DNA of 64,000 bases from Porodaedalea pini (GCA_002794775.1 NBAY01000006.1:310001-374000), one strand, 5' to 3'; numbered from the stretch's first letter, positions 40,507 to 58,576 are shown. Numbers and translations: made by a program. The notes: generated by a model from the letters alone, not told the origin.

Positions 40507-41140
40507 CGGCTGGAAGTCTGAGTGGGCTGTGTCTTTGTTCTATATCGTCAGTCTGCATGTCTGTTCGCTGATTTCATTTGGCTTGTATATATCTTTCATA
40601 TTCTCCATCTCTTCTCACCATCTCCCACATCCTGTTCTTCTGTCCTCTTGTTGCTTGTCTCTGCTTTTCGGAAATCGCATACAAACACATCACCGGAGTT
40701 TACAAGTCTCAGCTCTTGCTTTCTCTTTCCCTTCCCTTCCCTTCCCTTCCCTTCCCCCTCCTTCTGTTTTTGCAAAATCACGTTCCGCGTCACCCATATA
40801 CGTACACCACCATCTTTCCTTCCGACGGATTAGGATCTGGATCGAGTTAGGAATATCGCATTCACTGTTTTACATCTCGCATAATCTCGCTCCCCTTTCC
40901 TCTCAATAATCATGCTCTTGTAGATTATTACATGCTCAATTGGAGTCAATGCCTTCAATCCTGTCGTGCAATGCCTGATAACTAGTACTGTGATGCATTG
41001 CTGCACTGTGCGGCCGAGCTAGCAGAACAGACGTTTGAAGAGCCAGTGTGGTAGAGGAAGCAAAGTGATAAACTACTTCTACAGGAAGATAGAACCAGTG
41101 GGTGAATCAATGCTGATGCTACAATATCAATCCCGAAAGC
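40507..41140. other. Convergent intergenic region with pyrimidine-rich tract
   Basis: Between stop codons of the Ser-rich gene and TRF4. The + strand is strongly C/T-rich from about 40600 to 40780. No gene is supported. Confidence 0.5.
40727..40765 (+). repeat. Short CCCTT pentamer tandem repeat
   Basis: About six consecutive CCCTT units, flanked by other C/T-rich sequence. Too short and too far from an end to suggest a telomere-like array; probably a simple microsatellite. Confidence 0.75.
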
Positions 41141-43601
41141 CTATGAACTTTCAGAATCGATCCCCTGCATCGCTTTCGCCGCCCAGAACGCACGACGCCG
41201 GTCACTGCTCAGCGGTTTCTGCACCCTTCCGCGCCCCTTTCCTTTCCCCTTGCTCCCCTTCGTATATGCTGAGTCCTCATCCTCATCTGAGTTAGTGAGC
41301 GCATCTGCAGCTGCGGCGTATGCGTGCTCAATCTCGTCGAGGCCATCAGAGGAGTTGGCTAGAGGGTTGGGATCAGTGTAGAACTCGAGCGGCTCGACAG
41401 AATTGTCGTTCTTTTCTTCGTCATTATCGTCGTCGTCGTCATCATCGGGAACGAATAGTGTTGCAGCCGGTGCAGAGCGCACATCCTGGGCTGTTGCCGT
41501 ACGACGCCGCTTCAGTACTGGTCCGCCCTGTCTCTGACTCTGGCTTTGGCTTGCATTCTGTTGGCCAGTGCCCCGCCCATTCCGACGGGCCGTGATGCCA
41601 TACCGACTCTCGCCTTCGCTCTCGCGCGAATCGTCAGCATCTCGCCTACGTCCATTCCGCCCATTCGCTCGATCTGGCCTCTCCTCATCCGAATCAAACA
41701 CCATATCCGCCTCGCCCCACGCCGCAACTACGCTCTCCGCCTCCCTCGCCCTGCTCCGTTTCTCCGTGGTCTTCTGAGTCGGCATACCCAGCTCCGCCCG
41801 TGGATCGATGCCCAGCATGCGCGAGAGCGTGCCCTTGTCGTGTACCTCCTGCACGAGGCGGCGGTGGTTGAGCGTCTCCTGATCGACACCCAGAATGGAC
41901 GACAATATGCTCATCTCATCCGTATTGTGTCCCAGAGCGCTGCCATGTCTGAGATCGACGGCGCGCGCATCTTGACGGGCACTAAGGATCTCCGCGCTAA
42001 TATAGAGAGCCGAGAGCATAATGTCGTATGCGCCCGCGAACGTCTGCTTAACTTTCCTAATCCCGAAGGAGCCTCTGGAGATGTCGTTACCTATATCAAT
42101 AAGAGAATAAGACTTATCAGTACAGAAGATACCTTTGAGAAATGAACAGCACTCACTGATATCCCCGGGATCTTCAATGCACAGCAAGTACGGCTTGTTG
42201 AAATCCTTCCATCCCCGTTCCTGTTTGCTGAAGTACGAGCCGCCATGGCGCAGCGAGATGCCCGTGTTAGCATAGTTGAAGTACTTCCCGTATAGCTCGA
42301 AGAACTCGAGCATCAACACGCCGAGGTTTTTCGCGGAGTCGATCTCCGCGCGCCGGACCTTCGGGTGCATCTTGGAGCTAGCGTGAGCAACTTTCTCCAA
42401 TATCTATATCCCTCGCTACGGAAAGAAGGTGGGAGCATGCGGTTGGCTGACCTGTAGATGGCTCACAGCTAGACAAACTATGGCGTAGCTTCCCAGTCCA
42501 CCCGAGTAGACTTCGTTGAGGTTCCGATGCTTAAGGAAGGACTTGACGATCAATACAAGTGCACGTAGTGCAGGAAATTCGTCGAGGAAGCGATTGATCA
42601 TGTCTCCCGTCTGTACGCCATTCGACTGGTTCATGCTGATATCGACAGCAAAATGACCTGCCAAGGAGTGCGTTCGAGGAGGAAAAGAATATAGGACAAG
42701 GGTCGACGAACCATATAGCGTAACAAATTTGATTATAGGCACTCTGGCCTTTGAGATGATAGTAACCTTGTCTGTGACTCCGGTTCTCCTGACAATATTT
42801 GCAAGTGATCGAAGTGCTGACACTTTCTCGTTGTATGCTAGTATTTGTGACTTTACAACAAGGTCGATGTCTCTATATTTCACCAAGTTGTCAATAAAAC
42901 TAAGCGCCAAGTAGAGAGTACATACCCCTGTGGCAGGTATAGTTTGGTTCCGAAGCTACCAAATGGCAGGACCTCTGCATCGGGATAGGTCTTTTTAATG
43001 CTATTTGAGATGAGTTGGACAGTCATCCATCGTACTTCATGTTCGACGGGCGTGGGCGAGATGTATAGCAAGTACGCTTCTACCTCCTTGTGCAATCTAA
43101 TGTGTACTGTGAACCGCAAGAATACAGAGTACAGGCAAGCATTACGCACATTTCGGCCACATTTCGACAGCTGTCCCAGTCAACATATGCAGTCCAAGGC
43201 GCCTTTCTAGATTTGACACTTGATTTCTTCGCATCGGCGCTTCTCAGTGTCGACGCGCCGTCCCGCTCTCTCTCCTCCCACCTTCGCTTCCTGCCCGCTG
43301 TCTGTCCGTTCCTGTCCCTGTCCCTATTCCAATCCCGGTCAGGCTTTCCTCTGTCCCACTCACGCGCAAGGCGCGTCGGACGAGCATCTTCTTCCTCTTC
43401 GAATGCAATGAAGTCCGCGCTAGATGAGAAGGTTTCTGAGGTTTTCGCGACAGGTGGAAGAGCTGGTTGTGGAAGGCGTGACGGGCCTGCCTCGGGCCGC
43501 ATGGGTGAAGGTGACCTCGAGTTGAATCTCAAATGAATTGGCGATGCCTGTCTTGAGGACATTTTCTCGAGTTTCCTTGATTTTGACCGAGGGGCGTCCA
43601 T
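41141..43601 (-). CDS. TRF4: Trf4/Cid14-type non-canonical poly(A) polymerase
   Basis: Nuclear TRAMP-complex nucleotidyltransferase that adds short A-tails to aberrant RNAs for exosome decay. ATG 43601 starts DAPRSKSRKLEKMSSRQ. The basic N-terminal part ends at KAPWTAYVDWDSCRN. Core exons show LHKEVEAYLLYISPTPVEHE, the catalytic PFGSFGTKLYLP followed across an intron by DIDLVV (the GS...DxD site), VPIIKFV, then DISMNQSNGVQTG (third acidic residue) and the central domain VYSGGLGSYAIVCLAVSHLQ. The PAP-associated part follows: LGVLMLEFFELYGKYFNY, GISLRHGGSYFSK and PYLLCIEDPGDI. A long acidic/basic disordered tail ends at 41141. Introns at about 43100, 42900, 42710, 42450-42370 and 42150-42090. 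All active-site acids present. Confidence 0.95.
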
Positions 43602-43769
43602 GACTCAAGACTCAAGTTGCTACACCGTGTACACGGTCGTGCATCTTCAAATTCCTAGGTTTGCCTACGTAATACAGGGACGTACGTAATAACACGCCCA
43701 TAAAGACCTACAACGCGAAGTCTCTTTGCAGATTCAAGCATCTGTACAATATTAATCTAATGCGACTGC

Positions 43770-44293
43770 TTACTCAGGCGAGATGTTGTGACGAACAAGC
43801 CAGCAAAATTCCCCATTTCCCTTTCTGAAATGGCCAACAGTCCTGGTGTTGTTGAATGCGACGAGCCGGAAAGTCCCCTTCACCTTGCCCTCAGCGTCCA
43901 CGCCTTCACCCTCCCAGATGATGTCTTTGAGTGTTATCGAATCCCCAGTAATTTGCCTCCGTCAGCCTTTTCATACAGTACTGCCTGGGCGTCTTCCAAA
44001 GACTGGCTCGGCTCGACAGTCAGGTGCAAGAGGCTCGTCACATCGAGGGACGGAAGCAGCGACTGCAACAGATTCTGATTCGTTTCACTAGCAATCCACT
44101 CCGAGTGTGCGTCTACGCTCTGCCAACCTGACAGGAGTATGATTTCTCCCGGCCGGTCTGGAACATCGAAAAAGTGTAGCGCATATCCAGACCATGCAGC
44201 CTGCTCGAGCTCGACAATGCGGGCGTGGGGCAAGATGTCTTTCCAGTCTTTACATGGCTTCAGCTGGAGAGTAGCGAGCTCTGTTATGGGCAT
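43770..44293 (-). CDS. Small protein, possible dimeric alpha/beta-barrel; reading frame broken once
   Basis: From ATG 44293 the frame encodes PITELATLQLKPCKDWKDIL, a strand and helix, then ALHFFDVPDRPGEIILLSGW and VDAHSEWIASETNQNLLQSL, the strand-helix pattern of antibiotic-monooxygenase-like alpha/beta-barrel proteins. This frame stops at about 43934. A second frame then carries coding-like sequence (WEGEGVDAEGKVKGTFRLVA, HFRKGNGEFCWLVRHNIS) to TAA 43770-43772. The two can be linked either by a 71-nt intron (GTACTG to GGGAG) or by adding one base to the C-run at 43943-43946; the intron has a poor acceptor. An upstream in-frame ATG exists at 44356. Function unknown; the fold is a guess. Confidence 0.5.
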
Positions 44294-44436
44294 GCTGGGA
44301 CTTCGAATATGATTTGGCTTCGAATCTACACACGAGAATGAAGAACGTCCAGCCATAGCTGACGCGTGCTCAGGTGTATCGAGTGCACATTGATGAGTTG
44401 CAAGCTATGTAGGTTTTTTACTCACATAACTTTCGA

Positions 44437-44507
44437 GCATTAATGGGGTAGTGGTAACCTGGGTCGTTGCCATCGACCCGCCGGGGGTTCGATTCCCCCT
44501 TAATGCA
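44437..44507 (+). tRNA. tRNA-Gly, anticodon GCC
   Basis: Complete cloverleaf without intron. Acceptor stem GCATTAA pairs perfectly with TTAATGC; D-arm GGGGTAGTGGTAACC; anticodon stem GGTCG/CGACC with loop TTGCCAT (anticodon GCC); T-arm GGGGG/CCCCC with loop TTCGATT. Discriminator A at 44507. CCA is not encoded, as expected for a eukaryote. A T6 run at about 44525-44530 can end RNA polymerase III transcription. Confidence 0.95.
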
Positions 44508-44823
44508 TGCTTCTTGATACCCAGCTTTTTTACTTCATATTGTTCAACACAGACATGTTTTTGTACGATATATTTCGCGGCAATGACGAGGCTCAACTGC
44601 CCTTGATACTTCAGCAAGATTTAGATGTAAAATCTATCGGAATGCATGATGGTCAAAGTAGTCGAGTAATTTCCTACACATGCAATATCACGAGAATACC
44701 ATCGTCTTTAATAACAAGCAGTGCTCAGAACTTGAAGTTATTGTAGCTCATTTCGACGAATACACTTACAGCCAAAAACAAAATTGAATTTCATAGAATT
44801 AGAAAAAGAAAGCTAAGGCAGAT
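44508..44823. other. Intergenic region after the tRNA
   Basis: Contains the pol III T-run just downstream of the tRNA and the 3' flank of the ABC transporter. Nothing else seen. Confidence 0.5.
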
Positions 44824-51239
<6,416 letters not shown>

Positions 51240-52521
51240 ACTATCTCAAGTCCAAGGCAGATAAACAACCTGAAAGCCTGACCAGTACGGAGACAATTTC
51301 TGAGACGTTGTGAGATTAAGTCATGATGAACCCGGAGCTCCGAGTCTGCAGGTATAAGTAGCCTAGCGCAAGGAGACGTGGTACTCTTCCTCCAGAAAGA
51401 TATTCTCCATGTTAATGATCGGGAATTTCCACAATTCAAGCAAAAAAAAATCCAAGTGGTTGAAGAAAGTCATGGTGCTTTCCTATAAGGATGGTGACTG
51501 AAACTGATAAATTTTGACGAGTGAATGTACCGGGCGCTGGCAGTGCATGAACATAGTCCTTGGCGGACAGCACTGACCATGCTAGTGCGTAGATTATGCT
51601 GAAGTGCAGAACGAAGTCATATACATGATACGTATAGTGTGCATGATCACGAGCTTGACTCACAAAAGAGTGAAAACAGTGTAGCTTGGAAGATATTATG
51701 CCAGATCCAAGCACATTTTCGCAGCCAGCTAGAAAGACACTTGCTAGCGGCCCTCCTTTGAACTGGCATACCGCTGTATGTGGTATCTAAGAATGCCGAA
51801 AAACAGATGAGGCTCAGACAACACTAGGCAGGTTTTCCTACAATTTCAAGTAGTGATCATCAAAATGATCGGCACTGAGCAAAAATAGTAATTCTGATGG
51901 CAGCGATAGAGTTCACTACATGTATATTACTATGCTCGCGCATTCTGGTAAATCTCATTGCAGCGATGTTGAAGGTAAGTTGAAAAGCCATGCATTTACG
52001 AGTCATTGACTAGAAAGCTAAGGAGCAACTATGTAGGGCTTCCCCCACGGATCCAGTGAGTCAAGAAATTGTCTCGACACAAGCTTTTGCATAGTCCCAG
52101 ATAAACCTTTTGAGCTCAGCTGGACTCAGATCTGTTTTACTGACAATACCGATAAAATGGTCCATCACGGATATCTACAAGTCGGATTCATTTAGTTTCA
52201 CTTTGGGTGCCTTTCCAATAAATTGCTATTATTGGTCATCGATCTCTTGCTGTCAAACGACCTTGCATAAGAGCTGTCTCTGTCTGCAGCGAAAGAACAT
52301 GTCATCCTGAAGTCGCCATCGGGGTTTAGCCCCAGTATAGTGTCTACTAGTTTATTTCGCACCTCATTTATGGTGTGTCCATTCTATTCCCATGTTCATG
52401 CCTTGGTACGGCTTATTTGTGGAATGAATATTGATGTCGAGCATGTACGTGGCTCAAGAATACCTCGAAAGTCGATGAGAGGATGGGACATATAAATCGA
52501 CTAACTTCAATCCGTCATACC
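51240..52521. other. Long intergenic region, no gene recognised
   Basis: About 1.3 kb that should hold the transporter promoter and the 3' flank of the thiolase gene. Open frames here are short and show no family motif, codon pattern or splice logic. No repeat or transposon end was seen. Confidence 0.45.
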
Positions 52522-54152
52522 TTAAACAGGAAGACTTTCCACGATCTCCCCGCTCCCAAGACACCAGTGTCCTTCGTCATCATAAATCGCAGCGACCTGG
52601 CCCGCGGCCACAGCCTGTTGCGGTTCGGAAAACATGATAACGAGCAGTCCGGAGGAGTGTCTGAGGCAAAACTTTAAGTTAAATAGAACGAGAAACATGC
52701 GTCGCGTACCTTCTGACTGTACATAGAACATCGGACATGCGATGTCGGAATTGTACCCTTGCGTGAAAGCCCTGTGGAGAATCGAGGGCCGATGGGACTT
52801 CGTCCTCCCATATCCAACGGAAACCTCCTACAACAGCACCAGAGCTATACAAGGCTGAGTGAGTTCTAGACGTTGAGATATCTCAGCGAAAAATCCAGAC
52901 TCTTGATATCAACGGACTCACGAGCCAGGGACAACAAATATTTGATTTTTCGACACATCTTTACGAGCCACGAACATCCTCACTGCCATTCCCGGGATTT
53001 TCGCAGATTGACCGATCGTATAGCGCCAGAGACCCTGATGAGTCCCTACTTTCTTTCCAGTGAGCAGGTCAATGATAGGTCCAGGATTTGGAGGTATATA
53101 CTCGGCTACGCAATAATTTTACGACCAATTAGCTGATGTCAGAAAGGGTATGCCAGTTCTCATGCGCACCTAAGAAATCTTCAAAGCGCTTCTTTTCACC
53201 TACAAAACAAATCCCCATACTCTCGCTTCTTTGCGCAGTAGGAAGCTTGTACTGTGCAGCAAGCTCGCGGACCTCAGTTTTCCGGAGATGCTGTAAAGGA
53301 AAGACGGACTAGAGAAGGCGACAGTGTTATATACGCTCATACATAATGCTATGTTTGATGTCTCACCTTTTCCAGGCTCGACTCTGTTATGCTCGATAGA
53401 TAATACGTCTGATCCTTGCTATTATCAATGGCACGAACTAGTTTGGGCCGTGCTTTGGAATGGCCCAGACGCTTTTGTCTGGCTCTTAAGTTAAACGAAA
53501 CAGGGTCCTGAGTCCATTCGATGCCTGCGTAATGTCCTGAAAGTAGCAAACGTCACTACTGATGAACTGTATTAAATGCAGTCCTTTCCTACCTGTTGCT
53601 AGCCAACGTGCACCTCTCATCCCCACCATACGATCCATAAGTGCGCCAAACTTCACTTCACTAGAGTCATTAGGAAAAACACAATATGAAACGGAGGAAA
53701 GCTCTCTACCGGTTGCACCAAACGTCGGGATTCGGAGTCTCGCCTGTCTCCCATGTTCGTAGCGATGGCTCAAATACGGAGGTCCAATATTCTCGAGAAA
53801 GATCGATCTGCAACGAGAGAGTATGTTAGGACGTCCAGACAAGGTAGGTAAAACAGGATCAAACACGTTACCAGTTCGCAAGGCAGACCAAGCTGACGGC
53901 ATACGAGCTGAACATCTTCCCAATCCTTCTCCCATTCACATCCTTTATCCGACCCAGACTCGTCACGCGTATCCCAATTGCGCATGAAGACAGCCGAAAG
54001 GTCATAATCCTACAATACATCGTTGTCAACACCCCTGTCCCATAAGCACGGATCGATCCACAAGCCTTGTCGGCAAGAAGTTGGGCAGTCACTGAAGAGT
54101 CCACTCCGCCAGACATTGCGACGACGACTGGAGATTGAGAAATGCTGGTCAT
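52522..54152 (-). CDS. SLM3: Mitochondrial tRNA-specific 2-thiouridylase (MnmA/Slm3/MTU1)
   Basis: Forms 2-thiouridine at the wobble base of mitochondrial tRNAs for Lys, Glu and Gln. ATG 54152 begins TSISQSPVVVAMSGGVDSSV, with the PP-loop SGGVDSS. Then SAVFMRNWDTRDE, CEWEKDWEDVQLVC, TPNPDVWCNREVKFGAL (first catalytic Cys), ARWLATGHYA, DNSKDQTYYLSSI, LQHLRKTEVRELA and SESMGICFVGEKKRFEDFL (second catalytic Cys), GKKVGTHQGLWRYTIGQSAK, and a C-terminal beta-barrel ending WCLGSGEIVESLPV. Motif order matches bacterial MnmA throughout. There is almost no extension before the PP-loop, so the mitochondrial import signal is not obvious; a longer 5' exon could exist upstream. Introns are short. Confidence 0.93.
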
Positions 54153-54337
54153 CCATTTAGACGTGGTATGAAGTGTTGTGCAGCCTACCACGATCTCCCT
54201 TTCTCGGCCCGTAAGCCTCCGTATCTGCGCGTGTTGTGTACCATCGCGAGCGCGTTAAACCCCACTTCTGACAATATGCCAATATTAATGTATTTCGTTG
54301 AAAAACTTGACGCAGCATGAGCGTTTGTATCGGGGCA

Positions 54338-54409
54338 GACCGTCACGGTCGGGTCGATGTCTTTTTTTGATCGGCATGTCGGCACAAGTGTGCTGTCACG
54401 GTGCCGTGA
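54338..54409. promoter_or_regulatory. Two CACGGT-containing palindromes upstream of SLM3
   Basis: GACCGTCACGGTC (54338-54350, perfect arms around one base) and TCACGGTGCCGTGA (54396-54409, six-base arms around TG). Both contain GTCACGGT in the same orientation, 53 bases apart. CGG triplets in inverted order are typical of binuclear zinc-cluster factors; binding here is inferred only. Confidence 0.4.
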
Positions 54410-55073
54410 TCTGCTGTGAGTCCACAAATCCATCTTTTGACTTTGTTTGCTTCTTACCATCACCTGTGATGTACTGTACTTACGACCACACACTCCTCAG
54501 GGACGTCTGCCAAAGCTCGTAGCTCGGAATTAAACGCCATGAAATTCAAGGCGATCATCATTGAACTTCAAGAGTGCATACTTTATTGGTATCTGCGTTC
54601 CATCTAAGGCATGTTGAGCAGTACGCTCATTGAGACGCTGGCTTTTGCATGTCAAAATGTATCAGACAGCCAGTTACCTCAACTCTCACAGATTGTTCGA
54701 GACTGGAAAACAATTTCAATTCATCCTCAAATCGTCTCCTTGGAGGATCGTCGAGCAAAATTGAATGCGCACCAGCGGGCCACTTGTACGGTGGTCGTTT
54801 TTTCGAGTCGCAACATGAGCTATGTACGGCTACCTGAATAGAAGATACGTGCTTCTCGTGCTGTCTGCCGACTTCTGCTATCACGAAAAGCTGCACCAGT
54901 GGGGCCTGCTTCGCAGAGGTACGTCGCGCATAAAATTACTCCTACCCATTTAGTCCGTTGTGCTCAGCCAGCTTTCCAGCATGCACTACGCACTGTTCTA
55001 AAATCCCAGCAGCCCCGTCGACTGGCCAAAACCAGTCTCAGGTCGTTTGGGGAAGTCGGAGTTGTAAACGGGA

Positions 55074-55090
55074 CCAATAGCATATAAAAG
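55074..55090 (+). promoter_or_regulatory. CCAAT box and TATA box
   Basis: CCAAT at 55074-55078 is followed five bases later by TATAAAAG at 55083-55090. A C/T-rich leader follows, as in strongly transcribed fungal genes. It faces the + strand. Confidence 0.6.
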
Positions 55091-55247
55091 AACGTCCCCC
55101 GTCTGCTTCGTCCTCCAGCAACTTGCTCTCCTACCACCATCATCTAGTGGTTGAAAGCATCCTCTCTCTTTCACATATTCCCCCTTGCTCATGCTTGGGT
55201 CACGTACATACTCCAGGTGTGCTTAGACTTTCGTTTATCCTACGCAT

Positions 55248-55361
55248 ATGCCACCCAACTCAGATACATGTATAGACAGTCTGCCACCTGCAACTGACAG
55301 CGCCATCTACACATTCAACGACCACTTCTACCCTCCCCTTCGTCGCGATGTAGATCATTAG
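55248..55361 (+). other. Possible 37-codon upstream ORF
   Basis: ATG 55248 to TAG 55359-55361, 158 bases after the TATA box. The peptide starts PPNSDTCIDSLPPATDSAIY. It lies in the apparent 5' leader of the 55523 ORF; a possible intron follows (GTACGT near 55366 to AG near 55420). It could regulate translation of the downstream ORF or be the real short product. Confidence 0.4.
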
Positions 55362-55522
55362 CCAGGTACGTTTCCATCATGTGCCACCCAGCCTTGCGTC
55401 TGATCTTTTCCGTTCTAGTGCCACTCAATCGTTGTGCATCTACATATCGACCGACAATCTCTCACCTATCGCCTCTCAGGAGGGAGATGATCTGAGCTCG
55501 AATCACTGTTTGTTACTAATCT

Positions 55523-55858
55523 ATGCCATTCAAGATTGTAGCTCATGATCATCGCAATTACAGGTTCTTCTCGCCGTCGTTGCGTCATCATGTGTTGGAC
55601 ACACCGCACTACGCGATTACATGCCAGGTAAATTGGCGACCGCACCCTTTTCTCATCCGTGAAGTCCTGGACCCGCGCTTGCGCAACCAGGCATTGACGT
55701 CGACGATGCAGGCTTATAGCCCCTCGTTGACGTCGGAGCCGGTGCTCGTGCTTCCACAGTCTGACGTCATGGTCATTGATCGGGAGCCGGCACTGTCGGT
55801 GGCATCGATGGAGCTTGAATCCGATGTGGAATCGCTTCTCGTGTCGCTGAGGGACTAG
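55523..55858 (+). CDS. Small protein of unknown function, 111 aa
   Basis: Single open frame from ATG 55523 to TAG 55856-55858. It begins PFKIVAHDHRNYRFFSPSLR and ends with an acidic segment, ELESDVESLLVSLRD. No signal peptide, membrane segment or known motif. Support comes from length, a preceding leader with CCAAT/TATA, and a plausible codon pattern towards the end (SEPVLVLPQSDVMVIDREPA). It could also be a shorter form of a spliced gene. Function unknown. Confidence 0.45.
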   Translation: MPFKIVAHDHRNYRFFSPSLRHHVLDTPHYAITCQVNWRPHPFLIREVLDPRLRNQALTSTMQAYSPSLTSEPVLVLPQSDVMVIDREPALSVASMELESDVESLLVSLRD

Positions 55859-56265
55859 CTTCGTAGGCCCCAGCCAGCCTCCTCTTTGATTCGGATTGAG
55901 CATTCGCTGTATGGTTGTGATGGGGCTGGGCGGAAAGGGTGGTGAATGACGGGGAGAAAGGTGGTCTGCTTTTTATATGAGAAGAATATTCAGTGCTCTG
56001 TTGCGGTACGATTGCCGGCATCCACAACAGATTGTATCTCGGAAATTGGTTGTTATTCTTTGTTTGTACTTCGCTGCAGACAGGAACGGCGGAGCAAGCA
56101 GAGTACAGAACTAGTTATCCAAATGCTAACACAAAAAAAGGGAAGAGGATAGCAAATAATTTAATGCTTCGTGAATAAGCGAAAAAGAAAAGGGAAGCGA
56201 AAAGCAAATTTTAGCTACACGAAAAAGTCGAAGAAAGTTATACAAAATCAATTTGTAGATAGATA
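55859..56265. other. Convergent intergenic region before creC-like stop
   Basis: A/T-rich on the + strand from about 56110 to 56260; 3' UTRs of the two flanking genes. No gene seen. Confidence 0.4.
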
Positions 56266-58576
56266 TTATAGCGCATCCTGATAGCTCATGTGAGAGCGGA
56301 TCTTGGGCTTTGTCGGCCGCGGGCGAAGCGCTAGGGGCCGCACCCACATCTTTATCGTCCCTACCTTCGATGCTGTCAGGACAGCGGAAGGCGTGAACGC
56401 GATAGCTGTGAGCAGATCGCCTTCTATGTGTTTCGTCTGAAGGAACTCTTCAATGACGATGCACAGCGAAGTGGAAAGAAGAACGCACGAGAACGGGCTG
56501 CACTGCCGAGACCTCGTTGCGAGACGGAGCAGGGTGGTATTTGGAGGCCTCTTCGCCTGCCATAGCTGGAGGAGGAAGGTGGAGTGTTGATCCCTCTGCG
56601 GCGTCCCCTCGCCGCCGAAGAGCTAAGGAGAGTGTCGAAGACATAGATAGTCGCTGCTGTTGTGCGGCCTGATTATAGATAACATAAGATGGTGGAGACC
56701 TGTGATAGCGGTAGTCACTCACTTGTAACTTTGGACGATGCAGGACACCTGCGGAGAAGTCCCACTAAAAAGAACAAGCGTGAGCATTTGGATAAATAAA
56801 AATACAAGCGCGGCGCTCGAGTGAACATACCAGTATGAGCTTGTTGTCTTCTCCGACACTGCCAAACCGATACGACCGTTTGTCTGTCCGGACAGAATCG
56901 AAAGCGACGGCAGAGATGAACGACGAGTGTCCCTGGCACCGCGCGATCACTCGCCCTTCGGTCATTGAAAAAACCGTGACGAGGTCGTCTTGGCCTCCGG
57001 TCTATCATGGCTGCTCAGACTCGAAACGTTTTCAAAACATGGATAGACGTACAATAACAAATTTCGCATCGTCTGAGAATGCTACGCAGGTAAACGAGCC
57101 GAAGTAGGATGCGAAACAGTCGACCAGCCTGTCGGTTGTCGTGATTAATAACACGACTACAGGTGATGATGTACTCACGACTCTTGGAAAGCGTCTATGA
57201 TTCTCAGGCAACCGTCTTCCGAGATCGCAGCTACCAGGCGCGCATCACTCGAGTAGGCGATATCTAGAGTGTTCGGCTTTCAAAACAGACAGAGAGTAGC
57301 ACCGAAGCCGACTGAACTTACCTACGACAGCGCGTTTCGACACTCTCCAGTGGCTAACGGGGTTCTTCGCAGTTCGCTCCTTCTCTGACCTTCCTCGGTT
57401 CAAGCCCGAATGGGAAGTGACGGGATGCCACTTCGGGACAGTGACGAAGACGCTTTCTAAGGGGTCCCATTCCTCTCGTGAGCTGGCATCATCAGACGGG
57501 ATGGACGAGCTGCTGCTCTCCGAGTGGCTCACAGGCGGGGCCGTCGACCGCTTGAACGGCTGCTGCGCGGTGAATGCGCCGTCCTCGCGCTCTTTGTCAT
57601 ACACAATGATTGTGCCATCCTCGTGGGAGACGACGAAGACGGACGGGGACCCGGGCACCCAGCGCACCGCCGTGCAGGGCGAGTTGCTAATGCATCCCTA
57701 TAATCGTCTGAGTAACCCTGAAGAAACAATTTTGTTCATACTGACCTGTTTGTTCAATCGCACATAACGGCCTGATATTGGATCTGCGTGTATGCGCTTC
57801 AATATCACTGGAGAAAAGCAATTCACAACATCTAAATCGCACCAAACCAGATAAGATCTCCCGTGCTGAAGCCTATGACGATGTCAAGGCTTGTAATCTT
57901 GGCCGTATTTTTGTTCACATCGTGGCACGTCGGGAACGCGGAGAACGTTATGCGTGCCAGCGGTTCCTGTGTTATTTGTCGGTAAACCGTATATGAACAT
58001 ACGTTTAAAGCTTACCTTCGCCTTCACACCGAGCTCGGTCCAGAAGAAGTTCTTTGCAGAGTTGTAGAATAGGTAGGTCACGGTGCCTTGTTTATTCTGC
58101 ACTATTTTACTGAGGTTCTCGACGCTCTGAATGCGCGTCACAAAAGTCGAAGTCGTGGTTCTGATATTGTGTTTTGGCCGAGAAGCAGGCTTCTTCTTAG
58201 CCATGCTTATTGAGGGCGACGAGAAGAGCTTCGGTGACTCATGCGAAGGCGATTGCGGCTGCAATGCTGGCGAAAGCACTGGGTCATTGCCCTCTTCATC
58301 GGTCCCTGGTCGCTCGCTGCTCGATAGACTCTGTCCGTCGTCCTTCTCCTTCTCTTTATTCCTTCCTTCCTTGTCTTTACCGCCGCCGAGCAGCTGCCAA
58401 TGGGGAAGCCCAGGCGCGATTCCCGGCTTAGAGAGCGGATGGTGCAGAACAATAGTCGAGACCTTGGTCGGATAGCTGACGGGGAAGACGATGTGGGCGT
58501 TGAATGGAGTCGGCTTGTGGTCCTCGACGTTGCTGTAGACGCCTTCGGGAGCGACGAATGTCAAGTCGTTCTCCAT
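56266..58576 (-). CDS. creC: CreC/WDR20-like WD40 protein
   Basis: WD40 partner that stabilises the deubiquitinase CreB in carbon catabolite repression. Start ATG 58576 ([13 protein letters not shown]). The first part includes [20 protein letters not shown] and a Ser/Glu-rich insert, then [22 protein letters not shown] repeats follow: [96 protein letters not shown] and [14 protein letters not shown], the last being strongly conserved in CreC. The C-terminal blade is [17 protein letters not shown], joined by an intron to [20 protein letters not shown] and [15 protein letters not shown], stop 56266-56268. The order and the GYVRLNKQG-like RYVRLNKQG start agree with CreC/WDR20. About six introns. 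Confidence 0.9.

Larger units (their letters stand above)
54153..55247. other. Intergenic region between SLM3 and the 55.2 kb transcript
   Basis: No supported gene. Open frames at 54611-54841 (+) and 54627-54896 (-) overlap each other and lack recognisable features. The region holds palindromes at 54338-54409 and a CCAAT/TATA promoter at 55074-55090. Confidence 0.45.

Noticed and set aside
40727..40765. CCCTT repeats as an internal telomere-like tract
   Set aside because: Unit differs from the fungal TTAGGG/CCCTAA repeat and only about six copies exist; simple microsatellite is enough.
51436..51714. 92-codon minus-strand frame upstream of the YOR1-like gene
   Set aside because: No recognisable motif and no link to the transporter; the transporter start at 51239 matches the usual N-terminus of the family.
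54611..54896. Overlapping open frames on both strands in the SLM3 upstream region
   Set aside because: Short, mutually antisense, no splice signals or motifs; likely random.
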